Shown: positions 12,846 to 24,154, counted from the stretch's first letter. The stretch: DNA of 64,000 nt from Cranoglanis bouderius (GCA_023630585.1 CM042542.1:23464915-23528914), one strand, 5' to 3'. Numbers and translations: made by a program. Notes: generated from the letters alone by a model not told the origin.

Positions 12846-13549
12846 CAAGGGCGGGAAGGGACTCGGCAACTTTTATAGAAAAGAAAAGGCATTTGATTAG
12901 ACAGTGCGAAGTGTGTTCAGTTAAACACTGACTTTGTTTTGACACGCTTGTGTGATGTCTTGTATGTTACAAACGGTGAAGAGCATACTCTTCCCTTGTG
13001 AATAACCCTTGGAGTTTAAGAATGAGGCTAATGTTTGAGAGAATGTAGCTAATTTAGACATTATACCTCAGAGAGTCCATAATACTGTGCATTTGAGAGA
13101 GCTGATAAAGTAAGGCCTGAGAGTTGTCTTTGCCTCCCTTTCTGTGCTGCTTGTAAGTTAGTTAGTTAGTTATTGGCATTTGTGAGCGACCTGCTCGTGT
13201 GGTAGAATGTGGGCTCACTTAAAAGTGTACACAGACATTGGTGGTGATCAGCTGAATGCTGGGCCTACTAATCAGCAGTTTTGCTGCCATGTGTGACCTG
13301 TAGTTGTAGTGGACCTAGGAGTTTAGTATACGGGCCTCGAGCCCACGGACGGTGCTCAAAAGGAACACCTTGTGATTGAAAAATGAATGTGTGTGTTGTA
13401 CAAACACAGAGTGCTTTTACTAACCTCCTTACACTGATGAGTGTTTGGCTGTATGTTTTACTATGTACATTTTACACAGTTATTTACTAATATGTTCTAC
13501 TACTACTACTACTACTGGTGGGGAAAAAAACATTTGTACTGATAATAGT

Positions 13550-13612
<63 letters not shown>

Positions 13613-13690
13613 GTTTGTGTGTGTAGAGAAAATGAGGAAGAAGAAGACGCTAGCAGATGAAAAGCTGTGGCGTTCTGTTTCTTTTTGAAT
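12846..13690. other. Intergenic DNA with (TAA)n microsatellite
   Basis: No gene recognised. It includes (TAC/CTA)n at about 13498-13515 and (TAA)n at 13549-13611. Confidence 0.6.
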
Positions 13691-13699
13691 GGATTCTAT

Positions 13700-13894
13700 T
13701 GTGTGAACGTTGGTCTTAGGCCCGCCTCCTCGCCTGTTCTCAACTAGGTCCTGTAGAGTGCGGATAAATACGTGGACACTGCGCGGGGAGTTTTATTGAG
13801 CGGCTTGACTTCGAGAGAGCAGCATCACGTCTGGCGGCAAGAGTTGAGAGTTGAGTCAAATCACGTGGATACGCCTCCAGTGTTTACAACGTGA
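13700..13894 (+). promoter_or_regulatory. Putative dhodh promoter / 5' leader
   Basis: More GC-rich than the surroundings. It has a GC-box-like CCCGCCTCC at about 13721 and a TATA-like GGATAAATA at about 13762, roughly 130 bases before the ATG. No splice acceptor is evident before the start codon. Inferred only from position and composition. Confidence 0.35.
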
Positions 13895-15118
13895 ATGGTC
13901 ATGGCGGGACAGCTGAAGGACGCTGTAAAGATCCTGGGATGTGGCAGCTCCTTATTCCTGGGATACCTGACTGCGACTGGGGACGAGCGCTTCTATGCTA
14001 CGAGCCTCATGCCCATGCTGCAAAGACTTGTGGGAGCAGAGACAGCTCATCTCATAGCTGTGCGCTTACTCAGCCTGGGCCTGGTGCCCAGAAGTCGTTA
14101 CCGGGATCCCGCATCACTGGAGGTAAATGTGATGGGACGGAGGTTCGGGAATCCTGTAGGGATCGCAGCAGGCTTTGATAAGCACGGTGAGGCAGTGGAT
14201 GCTCTGTATCGGCTCGGCTTCGGCTTTGTCGAGGTGGGCACAGTCACCCCGAAACCACAGGAGGGAAATCCAAAACCCCGTGTGTTCAGACTCGAGGCTG
14301 ACCAGGCGGTGATTAACAGATACGGTTTCAACAGCTGTGGCGTTGTAGCTGTTCAGGAGAGATTAAGAGCCAGAGAAGGAGTTCAGTCTGAGCTCACTAA
14401 AGCAGGCAAGCCGCTAGGCATCAACTTGGGGAAGAACAAGCTGTCCACTGATGCTGTGGCTGATTATCTGGAGGGAGTGAGGACGCTTGGCCCCCTCGCT
14501 GACTACCTTGTAGTGAACGTGAGTAGCCCAAACACTCCGGGCCTCAGAGACCTTCAGGGGAAGAAAGAACTGCACCATCTACTGGACCAGGTACTGAAAG
14601 CGAGAGACACTCTGCAAGGAGCGAGTCGGCCGCCAGTGATGGTTAAGATTGCTCCAGATCTCTCACAGCAGGACAAGCAGGACATTGCAGAGGTCATCAC
14701 AGAGCTTGGTGTGGATGGTTTAATCGTCTCCAACACCACAGTGTCCAGGCCTGAGACCCTGCAGGACCACAACCGGAACGAGGTGGGGGGTCTGAGCGGG
14801 CAGCCGCTTAAAGAGCTGTCCACTCGTACAGTACGGGAGATGTACACCTTGACAAAAGGGAAGGTGCCCATAGTCGGTGTAGGTGGAGTGTCTAGCGGAC
14901 AGGATGCCCTGGATAAGATCCGTGCCGGAGCATCTCTGGTTCAGCTCTACACTGCGCTGGTGTATCAGGGTCCTCCGGTCGTAACCAAGATCAAAAGAGA
15001 ACTGCATGAGCTCTTAACGAAACAGGGATTCAGTAGTGTATCAGAAGCAGTAGGTGCTGAGCACAGGACGTCTGATGGTGTGGCATCATCACACACAGAA
15101 GGGGCGACAATGAATTAG
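13895..15118 (+). CDS. dhodh: Dihydroorotate dehydrogenase (quinone), mitochondrial; intronless, intact
   Basis: A class 2 DHODH that oxidises dihydroorotate to orotate in pyrimidine synthesis, passing electrons through FMN to ubiquinone at the inner mitochondrial membrane. The 407-codon frame is close in length to vertebrate enzymes (about 395 residues). A hydrophobic N-terminal anchor (ILGCGSSLFLGYL) is followed by the quinone-tunnel helices and ATGDERFYA. FMN and substrate motifs are all present: GIAAGFDKHGEA, VEVGTVTPKPQEGNPKPRVF, INRYGFNS, NVSSPNTPGLRDLQGK with the catalytic base at Ser211, VKIAPDL, SNTTVSRP, GGLSGQPL, GVGGVSSGQDA and LVQLYTALVY. Translation may start at the second ATG (13901). 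Vertebrate dhodh normally has several introns, so this looks like a retrocopy. It has no disabling change and is GC-richer than its flanks. Confidence 0.95.
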   Translation: MVMAGQLKDAVKILGCGSSLFLGYLTATGDERFYATSLMPMLQRLVGAETAHLIAVRLLSLGLVPRSRYRDPASLEVNVMGRRFGNPVGIAAGFDKHGEAVDALYRLGFGFVEVGTVTPKPQEGNPKPRVFRLEADQAVINRYGFNSCGVVAVQERLRAREGVQSELTKAGKPLGINLGKNKLSTDAVADYLEGVRTLGPLADYLVVNVSSPNTPGLRDLQGKKELHHLLDQVLKARDTLQGASRPPVMVKIAPDLSQQDKQDIAEVITELGVDGLIVSNTTVSRPETLQDHNRNEVGGLSGQPLKELSTRTVREMYTLTKGKVPIVGVGGVSSGQDALDKIRAGASLVQLYTALVYQGPPVVTKIKRELHELLTKQGFSSVSEAVGAEHRTSDGVASSHTEGATMN

Positions 15119-17124
15119 GCTCTAAAGCATAGCTCATATGCAACTTGCCAGCTCAATGTGTCAGATTTTCTCCCTTTTCTGATCGGATTTGTGGCTTCAG
15201 ACCACCGACGCATGAATCTGAGCTGAAACGTTTTGAATGTGGGCCAGTATGGAACTGAAAGGTTCTGGGTATGAAAGGTGACGTGATGAAACTCAAGTGA
15301 AGTATCAGCAGTGCGTCGCAAGATGGAGTGCAAACTGTTTTGTGACTGACTTAAAAAAAACACATACTTTATCAGAGGACATAGACTTATTGTTGCTTGA
15401 TGTTACTTGAGGCACAGGCGCACTCAAAAAACGATTTCTTGCCTCTTGTTCAGTTTAATTAATTAGAATGTGCTAAAGTGACACGATTTTGTCACAACTT
15501 AATTTCATTGTGTTCAATCCACCTAATATATTTAAAACTGAAGTTTACTTAATTCATTTGTGTTAAAACTACATGAATCATTTTTGTTGACATAAATAAC
15601 TGGGCAGTGGATCTGTGGTTCCCAGCATGCTTTGCAAGGGATTGCATTAGGAGAGTAAATTTAGGGATTAAGTGTTATTTTATGTATTTTTCAGTAAAGA
15701 GAAAGACGTGTTAGTCTTTAATGTTCAGTTATGTTGGATATTTGAAGGAGTTGCTGAATTTTGTGGTTACCATGGTGCTGAAGAGTGGCACTTGTGCTTA
15801 TAAAGCTGTGGGCCCTCAGTAACTGACACCAGTCTTTTCTTATTTGTTCATTATATACATTGTCTATTATGGTGGCTGAAACTGCTTGTTTAAACATATG
15901 AAAATGAATTAAACCTCAGTAAATTCATTTGAAAAAATTAAGTTGGACCAACATAAGAAAGTTTAGTTTGACAAATGTAATAAAGTTAATTAAATGTACT
16001 AGAGTAAATTAATTTGACCTAAACCAGCTAAATTCTGTTGACCCAACTAAATTAATTTTGATTAATTTTGAGTGAACTAAATTAAATTGTGTGTAAAAAT
16101 GTTCAATTAAATTAAGTAAGAGTAATGAATTCATTTTTTGAGCGTGTGTCTTATTTTGAGAGATGAATACCATTATAATTGCATTGTTTTAATTGCTACC
16201 ATCAAAACCAATGCAGTTTCCATTAAAAAAAACAAACATTTGATTTTGAAGGCAGGGAATAAAAGTCAGTCCTATATGGGTTTCAAACTAAACAAATTCA
16301 CTTCCTGTCCATAAGGGAATGGCTCTAGAATTGCATATACACCCCTGACCAAAGGAGTGAGATATGTTAGAAATAAAGGAGTTTCTGTAATGTTTTTGAA
16401 TTTTATTGTGCTGAAGAGTGGTGCTTGTGCTTAGACTGTGGGCCCTCAGTGATCTATACTAATGTCAGTACTGACACCAGTCCTTATTTGTTCATTATAT
16501 ACATTGTGTGTAATGATGAATGAAACTGCTTGTTTAAACACAAGAAAATGAATGAATCCTCAGTAAATTAATTTAAAAAAAAATTAAGTTGGACCAACAT
16601 TAGAAGATTTAGTTTGATAAATGAATAATAATTTAAACTTAATTAAACTAATAATAAATTAATAAATTAATTAAACATACTAGAGTAAATTAATTTGACC
16701 TAAACCAGCTAAATTGTGTTGACCGAACTAAACTGATTCATTTTGAATGAACTAAATTAAATTATTTTCACGGACAGGTATCTGAAGTTGTAACAGAATG
16801 AATGTAAAGGGTATCTGGCCCCTGTGATCACGGACAGACAAATATCTGCAGCAAATGGCTTTTCTTCTCAAACTTGCAGATTCTCAAAATAGACCACGCC
16901 CACTTGATGACGCAATATATGTTACGCAGCTATTATGGATATTATCACATTTCCGTTGGTCCACTTTCTTTTTTTTTTTTTTTTTTTTTTAAATACATGT
17001 CACATATAATTGTATTTTCTCTATGTTTATGGATTGAGTGATGTTGCTCTGCGTCGCTCCACTTGGTCTTGTTGAGTGCGCAGTCAGTTCTGGTTTTGGA
17101 GTCAGAAAATCCACCGGTCTGGCT
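15119..17124. repeat. AT-rich non-coding DNA with a diverged direct duplication
   Basis: After the dhodh stop there is a short A-run (about 15352-15359) that could be a decayed poly-A tail. A block at about 15740-16095 recurs in diverged form at about 16375-16765. Both hold GTGCTTGTGCTTA-like, TGTGGGCCCTCAGT, GAAACTGCTTGTTTAAACA and AATTAAGTTGGACCAACAT. Short AATT-rich motifs are scattered through both, as in non-autonomous fish transposons. A T-run follows at 16970-16991. No gene seen. Confidence 0.65.
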
Positions 17125-17145
17125 TTTTAAATCAAGCTTTATTTA

Positions 17146-17217
<72 letters not shown>

Positions 17218-18572
17218 CATTATATCGAAATATCAGAAAACTTTCAAAATTGACATGAACATGATTTAAAGTACAGAATACACATATTTACACAGATATT
17301 TACACTTACCACATGTTTAAAGTGTCCCATTGTTCTTTTGTCCGTCGTTCTTTGGTGTTTTATTTCACTTATAATCTATTTAAAACCACCTCAGCAGAAA
17401 TATGGCATTGTTTTAAAACGATTTTACATCTTGTTTTACAGATTTTATTATTCACTCTGCAAATTACTAACCAGAAAAAGGTTTTCTGTTTTTTTTGGCA
17501 GGTTCTCGGTGAAAAAGCCGCACATTATTGATTTTTTTCATTTAAGTTTATATTCAGTCCAATGTTTCCCATCTTTTCCCATATCTCTGCTGAGCGTGGA
17601 CAGTGTATTAAAATGTGTTCAGTGGTTTCATCTTCTTGTAGGACATGTTTTAGTGGTGATGTAGCAGCTCCATTTCACTATCCATCATACTGCTAATCTC
17701 CCTACACTAACTAACCACATTACATCTCTCATATTCTCTGATAGATCTTCTGTTTGTATGTTTTTATAAACTCTACACTCTCAGCTGGTGTGAGGTGTTT
17801 GTGCTGGAAAATATATATATTTTTTGATTTTGTAGACGGTTTTATTTGGCAGGTTTAACTAGTCTACCTTTAAGTTTTCGGGTTTAAAGCTGAAGTCACC
17901 ACACACAAGTTTATAAACAGGAATCTTCTGTCTCGCGCTTCCTCTTTTCCTACACCATGTATTTACGCCTCCTATCCAGTCCAAAATACTGTCTTTAATT
18001 TATTTCCTAATTCACTTGCACTCTGTCCTCCTTGTTCTTTTGATTTAAATAAAACTTCTCTCTTTGTCACCTCTCTGTTATTTCCCCAAATGAAGCGCGC
18101 GCGCATTTTATTTAATCGACTGACACTTTTGTCATCTGGTGGAAAAACAGTGGCTATAAATAAAAGCTCGGACAATAGAAAGCTCTTTATTATTTGTGTT
18201 CTGGTTTTATAGTCGGACAACTTCCATGTTTCAATTTCAGATTTAATTTCTTGTTCCTTTATTTCCCAGTTATGTTCAGGACACTTGTTGTTTGTTATAG
18301 TTAGTCCTAATATTTTTATTTAATCTTTACAGTCTGTGTTTAATGGCGGAGCAGCGCTGCAGTCCATCCACACTGCCTCTGCTTTATTCAGGTTTCATTT
18401 GGACACAGAGATTTATTCATCATTTTTTAAATGTTTATTTATTATATTTGCTTGTGCTCTTGAATCAGTTTTAATGTGATGTAGAAGAGGACTGATTCCA
18501 ATCATGTAAAGAGCTGTGTTTAATGTGTAGCCTGGTTTCACTCCTCTGTGTGTACCTGTGTATATATATATA
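17125..18572 (-). mobile_element. 3' fragment of the Tx1/L1-type LINE family
   Basis: Minus-strand sequence matches the 3' part of the LINE at 8950-12845. Examples are YKTRTQIIKSFLLSELLF (about 18150-18210), then IWGNNREVTKREVLF and KSKEQGGQ. The terminal AATAAAGCTTGATTTAAAAA motif lies at about 17126-17145. A (TTA)n array at 17144-17213 sits inside the end. The 5' edge joins a (TA)n tract at about 18560-18580, where the Shisa-like intron repeat begins. Confidence 0.75.
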
Positions 18573-18873
18573 TATATATAATTATTTTTAATACAGCTGT
18601 TATGATCTTCAGTTAAACAATGAATCCGTCTTAATGAACCAGTGGATTAATTAACAATCGAACAAATTCATGTAGAAAAAAAGGTTTTCTTGATTTTTCT
18701 CATGTTATATCTTTTATCTTTTAATTTTAGAGAATAGAGTTAAAGGTGGATCTTTAACATAGAACTGATTTAGGATTCTGTAGTTAAGATTATTATTCAA
18801 ACTTTTCCTTTCCTTTATGTTTGTGTAATAGTGATGAGAGTTTAGAGAAAAGTAAAATAAAATAAATAATTTA

Positions 18874-18875
<2 letters not shown>

Positions 18876-18934
<59 letters not shown>

Positions 18935-19078
18935 TCACACGCACACACACCTGTGGATGGCCCCATCAGATGTGCCTAATTGCCTGGGAGGACCCTCATC
19001 AGTCCAGCCATTGTTATGGTAACGATTTCCTCAGCCTCGGGCGTGGTGACTGATAATGGAGCATGTTAGAGCTGGAGC

Positions 19079-19127
<49 letters not shown>
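18876..19127. repeat. Paired (CA)n tracts flanking a conserved block
   Basis: (CA)n at about 18876-18932 and 19079-19126 bracket a 130-base unique segment (GGATGGCCCCATCAGATGTG...). The same arrangement occurs before exon 1 of copy D (54454-54519 and 54650-54695). Confidence 0.9.
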
Positions 19128-19129
<2 letters not shown>

Positions 19130-19270
19130 TAGTGTAAATAAAGTGCGGAAATCAGCTTTCTGAATGCAGATGAGTGAGAAGGTGGAGATGCAGTCGGGGG
19201 GCAAATGAGATTGCGAAGGCGCGTGAGGGGGGTGGGGGTCTGGTGCGGGGTGGGGGGGTGTTGTATGTGG

Positions 19271-19280
19271 GGATAAAAAC
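19271..19280 (+). promoter_or_regulatory. TATA-like element, Shisa-like copy A
   Basis: GGATAAAAAC lies 114 bases before the exon-1 ATG, in a segment conserved in all three exon-1 copies. The spacing would give a 5' UTR of about 90 bases. Inferred from sequence only. Confidence 0.5.
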
Positions 19281-19393
19281 TCTCGAGCTCTCCGTGACCC
19301 CTTTCAGTTCTCCGTTCAGCCTCCTGGAGTAAACAGCTCGCACGTTTTCTTATTGTTTTATTTTTTAAACTTGTTCCTCCGTTTGGATTCACG

Positions 19394-19481
19394 ATGCGGT
19401 CTCGGTCGGTTCTCGTGCCGCTGCTGCTGCTGCTGTTGTTCGACTTCTACACCGAGGGAGCGCGAGACGTCCCACCGATCC
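19394..19481 (+). CDS. Shisa-like protein exon 1 (signal peptide), copy A
   Basis: ATG at 19394 opens a signal peptide (MRSRSVLVPLLLLLLFDFYT, then EGARDVPPI) encoded by 88 bases up to the donor C|GTAAGT. Phase 1 joins exactly to exon 2 at 20233, restoring IPPTYLPFVI. The cysteine-rich extracellular domain of true Shisa proteins is absent from this exon, and I found no exon carrying it in the 750-base intron. If spliced as seen, the 150-residue product would be a short ectodomain plus one membrane segment and a cytosolic tail. Confidence 0.8.
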
Positions 19482-20232
19482 GTAAGTATTTTTTTTATTA
19501 TTCGGGAGTTTATTACTATTCTTTGTTAAGTTTTTATTTAATTTTTTTTTAACTGTCGGGATTTTAAAATTGTATTTTATTTATTTATATTGTCGGTGAG
19601 GCATTTAAAACATTAATTTTTCACGAAACATTTATTTTTATGAATAAATTATATATATATTATAATTACTTTTAATACAGCTGTTATGATCTTCAGTTAA
19701 ACAATGAATCCGTCTTAATGAACCAGTGGATTAATTAACAATCGAACAAATTCATGTAGAAAAAAAGGTTTTCTTGATTTTTCTCATGTTATATCTTTTA
19801 TCTTTTAATTTTAGAGAATAGAGTTAAAGGTGGATCTTTAACATAGAACTGATTTAGGATTCTGTAGTTAAGATTATTATTCAAACTTTTCCTTTCCTTT
19901 ATGTTTGTGTAATAGTGATGAGAAATCAAGTTTGGGCTCCTTTTAAAAAAATAGATGTAATAATTAAGGTCATGTTTATTATATATTTAGCCGATTTTTG
20001 TGGCTACATTCAACATTTACATTTCCATTGGAAACCTTTATTTTTTTATTATTATTTTTTTAAAATAAAAACCTCATGAACCTTGTGAGCCGTTCTGAAG
20101 AACCTTCCAGGAACCTTGTGTTTTTAGCTGGAGATATAGCGATGTGTCGATACAAGACTTTTAGGCAAACGTGATTTGTGAGACGAGGGAAATGATTTAC
20201 TAAACTCTTATTTTTTGTCATTTTTTCTCCAG

Positions 20233-20597
20233 CTCCCACTTATCTGCCCTTCGTGATCACAGTCAGCGCCTTCCTGTCCTTCGTCCTGCTCGGAGCGATG
20301 ATCTCCGTCTGCTGCTGTTACCGCATGAAGCCGAAGCCCAGCGAACGGCCCGGTCCAACCCAGACCGGTTTGCTGGAATCAGGAGGTCCGTTGCCTGAAA
20401 GCCCCACCCCATCATGTATGTCCAACTCTGGGCTCCACCTGCCAGATCTCAGCGAGTACAGTGTGTTTCCACCAAACTTTTATTCTCCGCCCCACGAGAG
20501 GGTGCCGCAGGATAACTCATGTTATACCTATCCACTGCCTCCAGATCTCAACATGCTGATCAGTGTGTCGTTCCTGGAGAGGTGCCTACACCGCTAG
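20233..20597 (+). CDS. Shisa-like protein exon 2 (TM and cytosolic tail), copy A
   Basis: The acceptor TTTTTTCTCCAG precedes YLPFVITVSAFLSFVLLGAM, one transmembrane helix, followed by the juxtamembrane cysteine cluster VCCCYRMKPKP, a likely palmitoylation region as in Shisa-2/3. The tail is Pro/Ser-rich (GPTQTGLLESGGPLPES, YPLPPDLN). The frame closes at TAG 20595-20597, but thirteen further codons in the same frame read PFPEDPIYPIVTV before TGA at 20637-20639. That resembles the PDZ-binding C-terminus of Shisa-2/3. The amber codon therefore truncates the expected end. Shisa-2/3 kinship is inferred from the TM and tail, not a full match. Confidence 0.75.
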
Positions 20598-20838
20598 CCC
20601 TTCCCTGAGGACCCCATCTACCCCATCGTCACCGTCTGATGTCACAGGACTAAAAACAATTTAGCGTAATTTTAACTGAATTTTCCTCAATGTTCCGAAA
20701 TTTTTTTATATTTTATATTTTTTATATTTTTTTTATATTACATATTTTTATTTCACTGATGTTAGCAGTGAAGATCACAAACATTTTTGAATATGGCTTG
20801 GAAATCCTCTCAGAAATCCTCTTAAATGAGAGAGAAAC

Positions 20839-20844
20839 AATAAA
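20839..20844 (+). terminator. Polyadenylation signal, Shisa-like copy A
   Basis: AATAAA about 240 bases after the stop codon, followed by a T-rich stretch, in a sensible place for a 3' UTR end. Confidence 0.55.
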
Positions 20845-20948
20845 GTCATTTTTTTTAAATACCTGGATGAGTGTGTGATGATTTACACATACAGTTTGAA
20901 CAGCGCTAAAGTAAAGTTAGCGACATTCTCTAGCACGTTGTGGTTTTA

Positions 20949-20949
<1 letters not shown>

Positions 20950-21023
<74 letters not shown>

Positions 21024-21152
21024 ATTTTATTTTACTTTTCTCTAAACTCTCCCTTTAAGCCTCAGATATTTTTTATAAACTTTAAACTTTCGGTTATTTT
21101 ATTTTTTAATAATTAATTTTTAACTCTTGAACTCCAAATGGTAATGAAACCG

Positions 21153-21225
<73 letters not shown>
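20950..21225. repeat. (GT)n and (CA)n arrays
   Basis: (GT)n at about 20950-21020 and (CA)n at 21155-21225, about 135 bases apart and complementary, so the single strand could fold back. They lie in the flank of copy A. Confidence 0.95.
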
Positions 21226-21227
<2 letters not shown>

Positions 21228-21298
21228 TAACACTCATGTAGTGTGTTAGAGCAGGAAACACACTGTGCACACACACATACTTGTTTTTGCTACATCAT

Positions 21299-21850
21299 GG
21301 GGACCCCTGACTAGAAGGTTACACGTGGGGACACCAATTTCTAAGTACAATAAAGCCATACTACAGTCAGAAGTGTCTGGGGGAATTTTTGAAGCCCAAA
21401 AATGTACTTTATTATAAGAAATTGTTCATTTTAGAAAACTCAATTTTTAACAGGTTTTTCTATTCTGATGGGGACATCCCTGTTATGTCTTACCACAAAC
21501 CACCAGCGAGTGGCGCTGTAATGAATTATCTGTAGATTTTCTATTTTTTTATACAATAAAGATTAAAGTTTAGATAATAACTAAAGAGATGTTTAAAGGG
21601 GAGAATTCACTCTGTATTTATATTTTATTTTGCATTTCACCTATTTCCCATCAACTCTTGTATTTGAATAGACCATTTCTATGGATGTAAAAAGCGACAT
21701 CAGCCTTACCTCACGTCCTGTTTAACATTTATTTTTTTCCTCAATTCTGAGAATCTGAAAAGGTCCACATTTTGATAAATAAGACAGTTATGTTGCATGA
21801 CAAGCAGGAAATGTTCATGGGGCATTGACACCACGGGTATCATTGTCTTA
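21299..21850. repeat. 550-bp dispersed repeat, copy 1
   Basis: Starts at GGGGACCCCTGACTAG and ends near ACGGGTATCATTG. It is nearly identical to 51653-52195 in the same orientation. No ORF of note. Probably a recent non-autonomous transposon; no clear terminal repeats were found. A (TA)n tract follows at 21849-21871. Confidence 0.85.
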
Positions 21851-21873
21851 TATATATATATATATATATAAGT

Positions 21874-22337
21874 ATCTTCTTCTTTTCCTTCCGGCTGTTC
21901 CCTTCAGGGGTCGCCACAGTGAATCATCTGCCTCCATCTAGCCCTATCCCCTGCATCCTCTTCTCTCAGACCGACTACCTTCATGTCCTCCTTCACTACA
22001 TCCATAAACCTCCTCTTTGGTCTTCCTCTCGGCCTCCTGCCTGGCAGCTCTAACCTCAGCATCCTTTTACCGATATATTCACTCTCCCTCCTCTGAACAT
22101 GTCCAAACCATCTCAACCTGGCCTCTCTAACTTTGTCTCCAAAACATCTCACATGTGCTGTCCCCCTGATGTACTCATTCCTGATCCTATCCATCCTCGT
22201 CACGCCCAAAGAGAACCTCAACATCTTCAGCTCTGCTACCTCTAACTCTTCCTCCTGTCTTTTCCTCAGTGCAACTGTCTCCAAACCATACAACATCGCT
22301 GGTCTCACTACTGTCCTGTACACCTTTCCTTTCACAA
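21874..22337 (-). mobile_element. RTE-clade LINE, 3' fragment
   Basis: The minus strand reads GKVYRTVVRPAMLYGLETVA through to RWRQMIHCGDP. It matches the last ~150 residues of the RTE copy at 37127-38824 with only an R/H difference seen near the end. It ends with the same GGGAACAGCCG...AAGGAAAAGAAGAA tail. The 5' truncation at about 22337 is sharp, as expected of target-primed insertion. Confidence 0.92.
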
Positions 22338-22437
22338 ACTGTGGTGTAATAAAATCCATACTTTTATTCTTAATATTCAATATTACTTTCAATTATGCAT
22401 GCTGCATATGAATAATAATTAAAAAAAAAATACAATT

Positions 22438-22583
22438 TAAGGGTTCAGATGGAAAAGCCTCCAAGTGCCATCTGAAATTTTCTTCTAAAATGAGCATACT
22501 AAAAATATAGGAGCCTGATAAAAATGCTCATTTTAGAAGAAAATTTCAGATAACTCTTTGAGGCTTTTGGATCTTAACCCTTC
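22438..22583. repeat. Long palindromic (fold-back) element
   Basis: The inner arms 22471-22497 and 22524-22550 are perfect 27-base inverted repeats with a 26-base spacer. The outer arms continue imperfectly to about 22438 and 22583 (AAGGGTT...AAAAGCCTC against its complement). Transcribed, it would make a hairpin of about 60 bp. Best read as a small MITE-like element. Confidence 0.85.
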
Positions 22584-22969
22584 AATTATTCAGACTTAAC
22601 AGTCTTTTTGCTACGTCAGCAGTACCACACACATGCGTTGTTTACGTGCAGGAAACACAAGCGCATGTGCCGTGGCAGCTCATAGATACAGCGAGGAGAA
22701 GAACTGTCAAATAAAGTCCATTTTTGGTCTATTTTGCGCATAAAAAAGTATTCTCGTACCTTCGCAAAATTATGATTGAACCACTGATGTCACATGGACC
22801 ATTTTAACGATGTCCTTACTACGTTTCTGTGCCTTGACCATGGCAGGACCCTTGCTGTCTATGGAGGGTCAGAGAGCTCTCGGATTTCATCAAAAATATC
22901 TTAATTTGTGTTCCGAACATGAACAAAGGATGACATGAGGATAATTAATGACAGAAATTTCATTTCTGA

Positions 22970-23155
22970 CATTTGGCAGATGTCCTTATCCAGAGCGACT
23001 TACATTTTATTCATTTCTGAATATACATCTGAGCACTTGAGGGTTAAGGGCCTTGCTCAAGGGCCCAACAGTGGCAGATTGGTAGTGCTGGGGTTTGAAC
23101 TCATGACCTTCTGATCAGTAGCCCAATGTCTTAACCACTGAGCTACCACTGCCCC
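22970..23155 (-). mobile_element. tRNA-derived SINE
   Basis: On the minus strand it begins GGGGCAGTGG, then box A TAGCTCAGTGG and box B GAGTTCAAACC, the RNA polymerase III promoter of a tRNA-like head. It ends with the tail AAGTCGCTCTGGATAAGG...CTGCCAAATG, common in teleost SINEs. Confidence 0.85.
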
Positions 23156-23835
23156 AAGTCATGGGGTCATTTTCATTTTTGGGTGAACTGTCCCTTTAAC
23201 CATAAAATGCTGCTTGGGAAATTGGTAGTAAAAAGTAATTACGCACAGAAAGACCTTTCGTTACTTTACATGTTTAATCCTTCAGTAACTAAACATTTTA
23301 GATATAGGTCCTAATTAAAAGCTGCACACAGTGGGAGGGGTACCCATGTTTGAATTATATTGGCCCAGGGTGAACAACAACAACAACAGATCTCAAAAAC
23401 AATAAGGGATTTTGCTTGTGCTTCCGTATAATTCTGATATCTCTAGTTTCACTGCTGTTTATAGGAGTTTTGATAGATTAATTAGAGCTATTCACATTTA
23501 AGTCTCAATCCTGACTTCTCAGACAGTTCTGTCCAATACAACACTTGCAGATTCTAAAATGGTCTGTAAAAATACGTGGCATGGAGAGAAGGCGGCCACT
23601 AAAATAAGCACTTCCTCCATTTTGGATCTGCCATGCTGCTGTTACAAAGCTCCACCAACACAGATCACTGAAAATTAGATGCTTTCAATATTGTCATGTA
23701 AAACTTCACCAAATTTGACCTCCACATGAAATTCAAGGGAACTCTGTTGTCAATCAAAATGGGTCTTTGTGTAGATTCCTTTTGAAATGATGAAACGTGT
23801 GAGATTTCATTTGAAAATCAGCTTACCCGTTGTGT
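23156..23835. other. Intergenic DNA, nothing recognised
   Basis: No ORF or repeat signature that I can support, apart from a short (CAA)n at about 23376-23388. Confidence 0.5.
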
Positions 23836-24154
23836 GTTATATCTTTTATCTTTTAATTTTAGAGAATAGAGTTAAAGGTGGATCTTTAACATAGAACTGA
23901 TTTATTCTGTAGTTAAGATTATTATTCAAACTTTTCCTTTCCATTTTGTTTGTGTTCATTTTATATTTAATACATTTTTATTATTATATATTAGATCAAT
24001 AAATATCTAATATAAAAAAGATATATATGTAATAATTAAGGTCATGTTTATTATATATTTAGCCGATTTTTGTGGTTACATTCAAAATTTACATTTCCAT
24101 TGGAAACCTTTATTTTTGTATTATTATTATTATTATTTTTTTAAATAACAACCT

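Larger units (their letters stand above)
18575..21060 (+). repeat. Shisa-like duplication unit, copy A
   Basis: Order: an intron-derived block (18589-18842, repeated at 19673-19924), (CA)n, a conserved promoter segment, exon 1, intron, exon 2, 3' UTR. The intron block before exon 1 shows that another exon-1 unit once lay upstream and was cut off by the LINE at 18572. Related units are copy B (23836-27715) and copies C and D (53567-55826). Confidence 0.9.

Noticed and set aside
13891..14178. Alternative frame overlapping dhodh
   Set aside because: A shadow of the dhodh frame with no domain.
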